Origin: Clostridiales bacterium
GTDB lineage: Bacteria > Bacillota > Clostridia > Lachnospirales > CAG-274
Direction: 5' to 3'
Length of the DNA: 9,218 nt
NCBI GenBank assembly: GCA_021202835.1
Contig: JAJQCI010000065.1
Span: 1-9,218, forward strand
Part shown: piece after piece, positions 1 to 6,737 of the stretch
Layout: every line of letters begins with the position of its first letter
How positions within the stretch are numbered: the stretch's first letter is position 1
Program-made: the position numbers and the translations under genes
The notes under the pieces: model-generated
Told to the model about the DNA's origin: nothing
Database searches by the model: none
Seen by the model: only the letters and a program-made list of their open reading frames with translations

Positions 1-51
1 CAGGCTTACGTGAAGCATATGCTTGTTTATATAAATATTCAAGGAAAATAA
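1..51 (+). CDS. Possible 3' end of an upstream gene (partial)
   Basis: One frame is open from the window edge for 16 codons and ends with TAA at 49-51, just before the ribosome binding site of the coupling-protein gene (AAGGAGGT, 51-58). A stop placed directly on the next gene's ribosome binding site is usual in compact operons like this one, so this is the likeliest tail of a preceding gene. Another frame (from base 3) is also open across this stretch, so the assignment is weak. The tail is too short to identify. In Gram-positive conjugation modules, a small DUF3801/PcfB-type protein often precedes the coupling protein, but nothing here confirms that. Confidence 0.3.
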   Translation, partial: QAYVKHMLVYINIQGK

Positions 52-63
52 AGGAGGTATTTT

Positions 64-2073
64 ATGAAAGCCGTAAAAAAATATATATCCTATGCCGCTG
101 TGGGGCTTGTTTTGGGGCTTGTTTTGGGCTGGCTTATAAACTGCGCCGCTTATCATCTTCCCGAGGCTGTTTCAACGGGAAAATACAGAAATATGTTTGA
201 TATTTCTCTCTTTTTGAATATAAATACTTATTTGATGGGCTTGGCCGTTTTTGCCGTTTTTGTTGTTCTTTTTCTCGTTTTCGGAGAAAGCAACGCAAAG
301 AAAGCAAAGAAGCTTATGAACACAAACCGGGTGAATCAGGTTTACGCAGGTCTTGAGGATTCAAGATTTATGAATTCCAAGGAAAGAGACAACAACTTCC
401 CTTCATATAATTTTTCAAGACTTGCCGACAGCAGGAAGGACGGTGTGCCCGTAAGGGCCTTTTATGACAAAAAGGCAGGGCTTAAGGTTAATATTGCCAG
501 CCCTATGCACGGTATAATAATAGGCTCCACAGGTTCGGGAAAAACCACAACCTTCATTAACCCAATGATTCAGATTTTGGCGGCCAGCGGCGCCGGCTCA
601 TCTAGGATTATGACCGACCCCAAGGGCGAGCTTTATCAGCTTCATTCGGGCTTTCTCAAGGAAAGAGGCTATAATGTAATGGTTTTGGACTTAAGAGACA
701 CCTATTCCTCCTTCAGGTGGAACCCTTTGGGCGATATTTATGACAGATATCAGCAGTATATAGAAGCAGGGGCGAACATTTTCGAGCATACCGACCCTAT
801 AGACAGCTATGACAACTTAAAGCTTTTAAACGATAAGGAAGCCTACGGCGAAACATGGTATGAATATTACGGTTCGGCCTATGCCGACGCCGACGAGCTT
901 ATTATAGACGCAAAGCTTAAAAAGCAGCAGATTTATGATGAGCTGTATGAGGATTTAAACGACCTTATAAGCGTTCTCTGCCCTATAGAGTCATCCGACG
1001 ACCCTGTTTGGGAAAAGGGTGCCCGGTCAATAGTTATGGCAACGGCGTTAGCTATGCTTGAGGACAGCGAAAACCCCGAACTGGGAATGACAAAGGAAAG
1101 ATATAATTTTTATAACCTGAACAAGGCTATTTCAAACTCCGACAACAATTTCGAAGCCCTTAAAAACTACTTTGCCGGAAGAAGCCCCATTGCAAGATGT
1201 GTTTCTTTAAGCAAGCAGGTAACAACGGCGGCGGAAAACACTCTTTCCAGCTATATGTCAATAGCCTTTGACAAAATGTCAATGTTTAACGACGAGGGAA
1301 TCTGCGCCCTTACAAGCGGCACTGATATAGACCCCAACGTTTTCGCAGACGAAAAAACCGCCCTTTTTATGAAGATACCCGACGAAAAGGACACAAGGCA
1401 CGCCCTTGCTTCAATGTTCGTTCTCTGTATCTACAAGGCGCTTATTAAGAAGGCTTCCGCAAGAGAGGACCTTTCTCTTCCCAGAAATGTTTACTTTATA
1501 CTCGACGAATTCGGAAATATGCCTAAGATAGACAAGTTTGACAAAATGATAACAGTAGGACGAAGCAGAAAAATTTGGTTTAACATGGTTGTTCAGTCCT
1601 ATGCCCAGCTTAACAATGTTTACGGCGACACCGTAGCCGACATTATAAAGTCAAACTGCGGCATGAAGATGTTTATTGGGTCAAACGATATTAACACCTG
1701 TAAGGAATTTTCGGAGCTTTGCGGAAATATGACCGTTCAAACCGGCAGTGTTTCCGGCTCGGTTTCGGGAGATAAGGATATCAGCTATTCTCACCAGATT
1801 CAGCAGAGGCCCCTTATTTATCCCTCGGAGCTTCAAAGACTCAACAACAAAGAAAGCACGGGCAATTCTATTATCGTTACATTCGGAAATTACCCCTTGA
1901 AAACGAAATTTACGCCCAGCTACAGGTGTCCTGTTTATAAATTTTTCGAGATGGACAATTCCGAAAACAGAAAGAATCCTTTCTTCGGTGAGGATGTTTA
2001 TTATGACTTAGGCGAAAGAAACAATATTGTATTAGCGGAGATGGAAGCTGAAAAAGCGGAAACGGAGGTATGA
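64..2073 (+). CDS. virD4: VirD4/TraG-type type IV secretion coupling ATPase
   Basis: This is a 669-residue membrane-anchored conjugative coupling protein, the hexameric ATPase that docks relaxase-DNA complexes at the type IV secretion channel. Two N-terminal membrane helices are visible, at about residues 9-30 and 56-74. The P-loop NTPase core follows: Walker A GSTGSGKTT at 154-162 (K160), the family motif TDPKGEL at 184-190, Walker B with ILDEFG ending at 484 (D481, E482), and a downstream VVQSYAQL (Q511). These match the VirD4/TraG/PcfC group (T4SS-DNA_transf family). The ATG has an excellent ribosome binding site (AAGGAGGT, 51-58). Gram-positive relatives are, from memory, nearer 600 residues. 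The extra length appears to lie between WNPL (219-222) and DPVW (313-316), a Tyr/Asp/Glu-rich stretch within the all-alpha domain region. The C-terminus is acidic, and its last codons double as the ribosome binding site of the next gene. VirD4 identity is firm; the subfamily is an inference. Confidence 0.95.
   Translation: MKAVKKYISYAAVGLVLGLVLGWLINCAAYHLPEAVSTGKYRNMFDISLFLNINTYLMGLAVFAVFVVLFLVFGESNAKKAKKLMNTNRVNQVYAGLEDSRFMNSKERDNNFPSYNFSRLADSRKDGVPVRAFYDKKAGLKVNIASPMHGIIIGSTGSGKTTTFINPMIQILAASGAGSSRIMTDPKGELYQLHSGFLKERGYNVMVLDLRDTYSSFRWNPLGDIYDRYQQYIEAGANIFEHTDPIDSYDNLKLLNDKEAYGETWYEYYGSAYADADELIIDAKLKKQQIYDELYEDLNDLISVLCPIESSDDPVWEKGARSIVMATALAMLEDSENPELGMTKERYNFYNLNKAISNSDNNFEALKNYFAGRSPIARCVSLSKQVTTAAENTLSSYMSIAFDKMSMFNDEGICALTSGTDIDPNVFADEKTALFMKIPDEKDTRHALASMFVLCIYKALIKKASAREDLSLPRNVYFILDEFGNMPKIDKFDKMITVGRSRKIWFNMVVQSYAQLNNVYGDTVADIIKSNCGMKMFIGSNDINTCKEFSELCGNMTVQTGSVSGSVSGDKDISYSHQIQQRPLIYPSELQRLNNKESTGNSIIVTFGNYPLKTKFTPSYRCPVYKFFEMDNSENRKNPFFGEDVYYDLGERNNIVLAEMEAEKAETEV
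101..128 (+). repeat. 12-bp tandem repeat inside the coupling-protein gene
   Basis: GGGGCTTGTTTT occurs twice head to tail, at 102-113 and 114-125, with period-12 identity extending over 101-128. It encodes GLVL-GLVL in the first membrane helix. Because the unit is four codons, gain or loss of a copy would lengthen or shorten the helix by four residues without shifting the frame. It may be simple slippage in a low-complexity hydrophobic segment. Confidence 0.8.
2062..2068 (+). promoter_or_regulatory. Ribosome binding site of the STAS gene inside virD4
   Basis: ACGGAGG lies in the last codons of the coupling-protein gene (the Thr-Glu-Val codons before TGA at 2071-2073), with 8 nt to the ATG at 2077. 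Only three bases separate the stop from the next start. This arrangement favours translational coupling and shows that the STAS gene is read from the same mRNA as the coupling protein. Confidence 0.8.
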
Positions 2074-2076
2074 TTT

Positions 2077-2382
2077 ATGCTTAAATCCAATTTGGAAATC
2101 AATGAAAAAAAGGCTGTTGTTCACCTGCAGGGCAGAGCCGACACTTTATCAAGCGAGTGTGTTTTTACATCATATGAAAAGGCCAAGGCCGAAGGCTGTA
2201 ATGAAATAGAGTTCGATATGCAGGGGGTGGAATATATCTGCTCCGCAACTCTCAGGGCCTTTTTGAAATCTCAGAAGGACTGCAACAAAAACGGCTTTGA
2301 AATGTATGTGACAGGGGCGTCTGACGGAGTTAAAGACGTTTTTGAATTAACAAGCTTTTCTTCTATTATAAATATTTCATAA
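2077..2382 (+). CDS. STAS-domain anti-sigma factor antagonist (RsbV/SpoIIAA-like)
   Basis: This is a 101-residue single-domain STAS protein, the expected size for RsbV/SpoIIAA-type antagonists. In partner switching, the unphosphorylated form binds the kinase/anti-sigma factor; phosphorylation by that kinase turns it off and a PP2C phosphatase restores it. The diagnostic segment is EYICSATLRAFL, which aligns with the family's F/Y-x-D/S-S-x-G-L-R phosphorylation loop and places the acceptor at Ser56. Two positions deviate: the residue before the serine is Cys55 (usually Asp or Ser), and Thr58 replaces the usual Gly. The C-terminal VKDVFELTSFSSIINI fits the family's last helix and strand. The kinase and phosphatase genes follow downstream. 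No sigma factor is in the window, so the final target is unknown; STAS proteins also regulate non-sigma targets. Confidence 0.9.
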   Translation: MLKSNLEINEKKAVVHLQGRADTLSSECVFTSYEKAKAEGCNEIEFDMQGVEYICSATLRAFLKSQKDCNKNGFEMYVTGASDGVKDVFELTSFSSIINIS

Positions 2383-2412
2383 CAAATTTAAGAAAAAAGG
2401 AGGCGTTTTATT

Positions 2413-2826
2413 ATGGAAAATATTTTAAGACTCAGCTGTTCGGACTTTAATGAGGATTTCGCAAAAGGAATGGACTTTGTGGAAGGGGCCCTTGTTAATG
2501 TTTCGGGAAAGAAGAAAAACAACATTATACTTGCTTTTGAAGAGGTTTTTGTAAACGTTCTTCAATATAACGACGACGAAAGCCTTCAGATAGCCGTTGA
2601 GGTTATGAGCAGGGACGGCTATGTTTATGTAAAGGTTGAAGACAACGGCGAAAAGTTCAATCCTCTTTTAACAAAAGACCCTGATTTGTCGCTTAATGCA
2701 GACGACAGAGAGCTGGGAGGCCTAGGGCTGTTTCTTCTTAAAAAGATATCCGACTATATTGAATATAAATATTATGAAGGGAAAAACATCCTTACGTTTG
2801 GGGTGAAAATAGATGAGGGTAATTGA
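2413..2826 (+). CDS. GHKL ATP-binding protein, RsbW/SpoIIAB-like serine kinase
   Basis: This is a 137-residue stand-alone HATPase_c domain, the size of RsbW/SpoIIAB anti-sigma kinases. The Bergerat-fold motifs are present in order: N box with E44 and N48 in FEEVFVNVLQY, G1 box EDNGEKFNP (D77, G79, F82, P84), and G2 box LGGLGLFLLKK (G102, G103, G105). There is no histidine-kinase dimerisation domain, which supports a protein-serine kinase acting on the neighbouring STAS protein rather than a two-component kinase. A good ribosome binding site (AAAAGGAGG, 2395-2403) sits in the 30-nt gap after the STAS gene. The 3' end overlaps the next gene by 14 nt. Whether it also inhibits a sigma factor cannot be judged here. 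Its order after the STAS gene matches rsbV-rsbW and spoIIAA-spoIIAB. Confidence 0.9.
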   Translation: MENILRLSCSDFNEDFAKGMDFVEGALVNVSGKKKNNIILAFEEVFVNVLQYNDDESLQIAVEVMSRDGYVYVKVEDNGEKFNPLLTKDPDLSLNADDRELGGLGLFLLKKISDYIEYKYYEGKNILTFGVKIDEGN

Positions 2827-3652
2827 CGTCGGTTTTTTGGGCTACGGCACAAGAGCCTTAGATGCCCTTTTTGCAGACGACAGATTTAACGTTAAATATT
2901 TTATAACTCCAAGGTCAAGGCTTTGCCCCGAGGTTTTTGAGAGTGAAAAAAGATACAGAGACAGGGTTAAAATGGAGATTGTGTCAAACAAGGCTCAGCT
3001 TAAAGAGAGACTTAAGGAAATAAACGACATAGAGTGCTTCGTTATGAATGCCTGCCCCTATATTTTAACTGAGGAGATTTTGAGCCTGACGGATGTTTAC
3101 AATATCCACCCGGGCAGTCTTTACACAAACAGGGGCCACCACCCTCACCTGTGGAGTGTTCTTTTAGACGAAAGAGAAACCGAAATCTGCCTTCACAAGG
3201 TGACGCCTGAAATAGATTTGGGGGTTGTTGTTGAAAGCGTAAAGATTCCCTTAACGGGAAAGGAAGACTCCTTAGAGGTTTTAAACAAGGCAGAGGATCA
3301 AATACCAATTCTTCTTGACGGCCTTTATGACTATTTGACGGGAAAAAGAGAAGGCAGGTATACTGTTACAGGGGGAGAATACAGAAGGAATTTAACATAC
3401 GGCGACTATGAAATCAAAAATGAAGACAGCCTTTCGGATATTGACAGAAAAATAAGGGCCAGAGCTATGCACAGCGGCGCATTTTTGACCTCAGAGGGAA
3501 AAAGAATTTATTTTGACAAAATTCTTTCCTCGGGAAAGAACAGTGAAAGCTTTTTCCGCCTTGAAGGAGACGAGGCGGTTTATGCCGAAAACGGCTTCAT
3601 CTGCCGGTTAAGGGTTAAGAAAATAATGGATACGGAAGGCAATATAATTTAA
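2813..3652 (+). CDS. Formyltransferase-family enzyme (10-formyl-THF-dependent fold)
   Basis: This is a 279-residue protein of the methionyl-tRNA/sugar-amine formyltransferase superfamily. Visible features are an N-terminal Rossmann-like start GFLGYGTRALDAL (residues 7-19), the catalytic loop NIHPGSL with N97 and H99, an RG-HHPHLW segment after it, and the IDLGVVV motif with D135. N97, H99 and D135 match the Asn-His-Asp triad of the superfamily, so catalysis is probably intact. Near the C-terminus, DIDRKIRARA followed by GAFL and GKRIYF resembles the small C-terminal domain of Fmt and ArnA-type enzymes. It is shorter than typical Fmt (about 310-315 residues), and a housekeeping Fmt would not be expected in a signalling operon. 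The substrate is unknown; a sugar amine or another small amine is more likely than Met-tRNA. The ATG overlaps the kinase gene by 14 nt with only a weak ribosome binding site, so translational coupling is likely. Confidence 0.85.
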   Translation: MRVIDVGFLGYGTRALDALFADDRFNVKYFITPRSRLCPEVFESEKRYRDRVKMEIVSNKAQLKERLKEINDIECFVMNACPYILTEEILSLTDVYNIHPGSLYTNRGHHPHLWSVLLDERETEICLHKVTPEIDLGVVVESVKIPLTGKEDSLEVLNKAEDQIPILLDGLYDYLTGKREGRYTVTGGEYRRNLTYGDYEIKNEDSLSDIDRKIRARAMHSGAFLTSEGKRIYFDKILSSGKNSESFFRLEGDEAVYAENGFICRLRVKKIMDTEGNII

Positions 3653-3671
3653 AAGAGGGGGTGTCGGTTTG
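3652..3671 (+). promoter_or_regulatory. Ribosome binding site and TTG start of the phosphatase gene
   Basis: A purine-rich AAAAGAGGGGG follows the formyltransferase stop (3650-3652), with about 7 nt to TTG at 3669-3671. The GTG at 3661 is out of frame and stops at once. The TTG start gives a basic N-terminus (MKSISVKVRKT) leading straight into the first membrane helix, as expected for this protein class. Confidence 0.7.
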
Positions 3672-5663
3672 AAGTCTATAAGCGTAAAGGTAAGAAAAAC
3701 ACTTTTGACATCTCTTATTATTGTCATAGCTCTTTTTACGGTTATTTCGGTTTCCTTTATTTATGTTCAAAACAGAATTTTTGTTAAGCTGAATGAAGAA
3801 TCGGGGGAAGAGCTTGAAAATTTCACAGACAACGTTATATATGAAAATATAAGACAGTATGTAAACGATATAACGACGGCCTGCGGAAGTATAGTCGAAG
3901 ACAACTATAAAACAAACAGCAGCAAGGGCGACTCTGTGGGTGACTACTGCCTTACATTATACGGAAAGGCTCCCGATGAGACACAGAGTGAAAACACAAG
4001 GGGTATAGGCTTTATAGGCGGAGTAAGCGAAGAAAAAACAGAGGAGTTTTATACTCTCGGGGGAATCAGAGACTATATTAAGACTGTTCCCGGCTATGAC
4101 AGCAGTAATTTAGACCTTTTGGATATTTTCGTTGTTACCGAAAAGGGGGTTGTGCTGGACGGCACAGACGGCTATTTGGGGGATGACTACGGAGATTTAA
4201 GAAAGGATTCATGGTATATTTTGGGCAAAGAGGCCATGGAGCCTGTTTGGACGGACGTTATTGTAGGCTCGGTAACAGGGCAGGAGAAGATAGACTATGT
4301 TGTGCCTATAATATACGAGGGTGAATTTAAGGGGGTTGTTGTTGTAAGCGCTCCCCTTATAGAAATTTACAGTTCACTTTTAAATATCGATTTTGAGGGA
4401 GTTATTGATGTAATCCTTACCGACTCAAAGGGTGAGAGAATAATCGGCGGAGAGGACTATGATATTTCCGCAGTGGAAGACACGGGAGACATTGTTTTTA
4501 AAGACAAATACTGCTTAAGCAAGTATGATGTTGAAGCGGCGGATTTTTCGGCTTATTTCGTTTTTGACGTGGCCGAGGTTATGGAGGCGGTTGAAGATGT
4601 TCAGGGCCAGATAGAAACAATGAACGACAGCATAAACAGCTTCTCTCTTAACTTTATAATAGCGGCGGTTTCTGTTTTTATAGTTATTGCCCTGGGCTTT
4701 GCGGCTGCGGCTGTGTTCTATTCAAAGAGAACGGCGGCCCACATTGTAAACCCCATACTTTCTCTCTGTAAGGAGGTGGAAGCCTTCGGCAAGGGAAATA
4801 TGGATATTAACCTTGACGACGATATTTTAAAGACAGACGACGAGGTAGGGCTTTTGGCCGAAAAGTTTGCGGTTATGTCAGATGATATAAAAAATTATAT
4901 GGACAAAATAACTAAAATAGCCGCCGAACAGGAAAGATTCAACACTGAAATGGAGGCTGCGGCAAACATTCAGCTTTCTCTCATGAGTACTGACTTTCCC
5001 AAAAGCGACGACTACAACGTTTATGCATATATGAAGCCTGCCAAATCGGTAGGGGGCGATCTCTACGCCGTTTTCAAAATTGACGATGACAATCTTCTTA
5101 TAGCCGTTGCAGACGTAGCAGGCAAGGGAATTCCGGCTTCGCTTTTCTCCGTAAGAACCAAGGTTTACATACAGATTTACGGAAAAATGGGGCTTAAGCC
5201 CTCGGAGATTCTTCAAAACGTAAACGTGAGCCTTTGCGAAAACAATGATGAAGCTGTTTTCGTAACAGCCTTTTTGGGAATTTTAAACATTAAAACAGGT
5301 GATTTCAACTATGCCAATGCCGGTCATAACAAGCCTGTCGTAATGGGTAAAAATACTCACTGGCTGGAATCTAAAAAAAGTCTGCCTCTGGGCTGTATGG
5401 AAATGATTAAGTATAAAGACGAACATATTAAGCTTGAGGTTAACGATTCTGTTTTTGTCTATTCCGACGGAGTGACAGAGGCAGTGGGAGAAGACGAAAG
5501 CTTCTACGGAGACAGAAGGCTTATAGATAAGCTTTCCGCCCTTACCGAAAAGGATGGCGGAGGTATAATAGGCGCTGTTTTAGAGGATCTAAACAAACAT
5601 CGGGGCTCTGCCGAGCAGTGGGACGACATAACCATGCTTGCTGCAAAATATATGAGAAAATAA
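3669..5663 (+). CDS. Membrane sensor phosphatase: dCache-like, HAMP, SpoIIE-type PP2C
   Basis: This 664-residue sensor matches RsbU-like phosphatases that dephosphorylate STAS antagonists. In order it has: membrane helix 1 (about 10-32), an extracytoplasmic domain (about 33-325), membrane helix 2 (about 329-351), HAMP (about 352-407, DDEVGLLAEKF from 390), a helical linker with IQLSLMSTDFP (434-444), and a SpoIIE/PP2C domain to the end. The metal-binding aspartates expected of the family are visible: D464 in GGDLY, D482 in ADVAGKG, D600 in YSDGVTE, and D652/D653 in WDDIT. NAGHNKP is also typical. The external domain looks like dCache: DLRKDSWY (W182, Y183) followed by VVPIIYEGEFKGVVVV. The Arg two positions before Trp in the amino-acid-binding dCache subclass is Asp180 here, so the ligand is probably different. 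The phosphatase should be active. Its likely substrate is the STAS protein three genes upstream. Confidence 0.93.
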   Translation: MKSISVKVRKTLLTSLIIVIALFTVISVSFIYVQNRIFVKLNEESGEELENFTDNVIYENIRQYVNDITTACGSIVEDNYKTNSSKGDSVGDYCLTLYGKAPDETQSENTRGIGFIGGVSEEKTEEFYTLGGIRDYIKTVPGYDSSNLDLLDIFVVTEKGVVLDGTDGYLGDDYGDLRKDSWYILGKEAMEPVWTDVIVGSVTGQEKIDYVVPIIYEGEFKGVVVVSAPLIEIYSSLLNIDFEGVIDVILTDSKGERIIGGEDYDISAVEDTGDIVFKDKYCLSKYDVEAADFSAYFVFDVAEVMEAVEDVQGQIETMNDSINSFSLNFIIAAVSVFIVIALGFAAAAVFYSKRTAAHIVNPILSLCKEVEAFGKGNMDINLDDDILKTDDEVGLLAEKFAVMSDDIKNYMDKITKIAAEQERFNTEMEAAANIQLSLMSTDFPKSDDYNVYAYMKPAKSVGGDLYAVFKIDDDNLLIAVADVAGKGIPASLFSVRTKVYIQIYGKMGLKPSEILQNVNVSLCENNDEAVFVTAFLGILNIKTGDFNYANAGHNKPVVMGKNTHWLESKKSLPLGCMEMIKYKDEHIKLEVNDSVFVYSDGVTEAVGEDESFYGDRRLIDKLSALTEKDGGGIIGAVLEDLNKHRGSAEQWDDITMLAAKYMRK

Positions 5664-5685
5664 GGAAACAAACGGAGGTGACCGT

Positions 5686-6714
5686 ATGGGGATTAAGGCT
5701 TTTGCGCTTTGCTTAGGGGCCATATTAACCGCTGTTCCCATAAGCGCCGCCGCATGGATAGGTACACGGAGCAGCGAAACAAAGGAGACGGAGGAGACTG
5801 TTCAGGTGGTTTACAGTCCTGCCGAAGAAACAGCGGCTTATGACTTCGAAGAAAGCTTTGAAGAAAATGAAAATGTTAAGCCGGTTATTATATATCCTGC
5901 CGAAAACGACAGGCTTTACAGTGAAGACAGCATCGCCGTAAGGTATTATGCGCCTGAGGGGGCAGGGGGATATATTATACTCTATGACGAAAGCGGCGTT
6001 ATAAATATGACGGAGATTGAAAGCGGAACGGTTTTTAACACTTCGGGGGAAGACATGCACTACGCCGGAAAGGGCGGAATGTGTCTTATCGATGAAAAAT
6101 ATATCGAGCCGGAAAAAATCTACAGTCTTCAGATAGTTATGGACTATAATACGTCTGAAGCTGTTCATTTCTCTACCTTTACAGGGGCGGAGGAGGTTAT
6201 TAAAAATCTCCTGAAGAAAAACACCGCTCCCGAATTTAAATATACTTTGGAACAGATTGCGCCGAAGGGGCAGTTTACAAGCTCTGCTAAGGCGGCACAG
6301 ATGATGGAAACGATAACAATAAATGTATGGAAATATGATTCGGAAGGGAAAAAATATGCAGACAGTGTTAAGCTTACGGTAAACAAAAATTTAAAGGCAA
6401 ACTACGCCGGGGCCTTCGGCGAGCTTTACGAAATGGGCTTTCCCGTGAAAAGTGTAGGCTGCTACAACTACAGAAACACCCACGGCGGCCGCCTTTCGGA
6501 ACACGCTTTGGGAACGGCCGTAGACATAAACCCTAACGAAAACTACTGCCTTTACAGCGACGGAACAAAGGTGGGCACTCTTTATAAGCCCTATGAAAAC
6601 CCCTATTCGGTAACAAATGAGGTTGTGGCTGTGTTTAAAAAATACGGCTTCGGCTGGGGCGGCGACTGGGGCAGCACTCCCGATTATATGCATTTTTCTT
6701 ATTTCGAGTCATAA
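5686..6714 (+). CDS. Exported M15-type cell wall peptidase with Ig-like domain
   Basis: This is a 342-residue exported protein. Residues 1-24 form a signal peptide or anchor (one Lys, then a hydrophobic run ending ISAAA). An acidic Glu/Thr-rich linker follows (about 28-65). Residues 66-160 look like a beta-rich Ig/FN3-type domain (VIIYPAENDRLYSEDSIAVRY). The C-terminal part (about 200-342) is an M15-family zinc peptidase: SEHALGTAVDIN supplies H273 and D280, and PDYMHF supplies D333 and H336, giving the full H-x6-D and D-x2-H pattern. The GFGWGGDW motif favours the M15C/CwlK-type endopeptidase group over classical VanY D,D-carboxypeptidase. It should cleave peptidoglycan stem peptides outside the membrane. 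A near-perfect ribosome binding site (GGAGGTGA, 5674-5681) precedes the ATG. In a conjugation operon it could remodel the wall locally, but it is not the usual CwlT-type two-domain hydrolase of Gram-positive elements. Confidence 0.88.
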   Translation: MGIKAFALCLGAILTAVPISAAAWIGTRSSETKETEETVQVVYSPAEETAAYDFEESFEENENVKPVIIYPAENDRLYSEDSIAVRYYAPEGAGGYIILYDESGVINMTEIESGTVFNTSGEDMHYAGKGGMCLIDEKYIEPEKIYSLQIVMDYNTSEAVHFSTFTGAEEVIKNLLKKNTAPEFKYTLEQIAPKGQFTSSAKAAQMMETITINVWKYDSEGKKYADSVKLTVNKNLKANYAGAFGELYEMGFPVKSVGCYNYRNTHGGRLSEHALGTAVDINPNENYCLYSDGTKVGTLYKPYENPYSVTNEVVAVFKKYGFGWGGDWGSTPDYMHFSYFES

Positions 6715-6737
6715 TATTACAGGCGGCAGGGCGGACT

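Noticed and set aside
2383..2412. Separate promoter before the kinase gene
   Set aside because: The gap is 30 nt and mostly ribosome binding site; there is no room for a -35/-10 pair within it and none is visible at the end of the STAS gene.
3042..3308. Reverse-strand open frame opposite the formyltransferase gene
   Set aside because: It lies entirely within a gene with intact catalytic motifs on the other strand, and its product is low-complexity (Pro, Phe and Cys rich).
4878..5216. Reverse-strand open frame opposite the phosphatase gene
   Set aside because: It covers the HAMP-PP2C junction, where the + strand protein has clear motifs; no family resemblance.
5725..6693. Three consecutive reverse-strand open frames opposite the peptidase gene
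   Set aside because: The + strand protein has a signal peptide and complete zinc-site motifs; the reverse products look like composition artefacts (Val, Phe and Ala rich).
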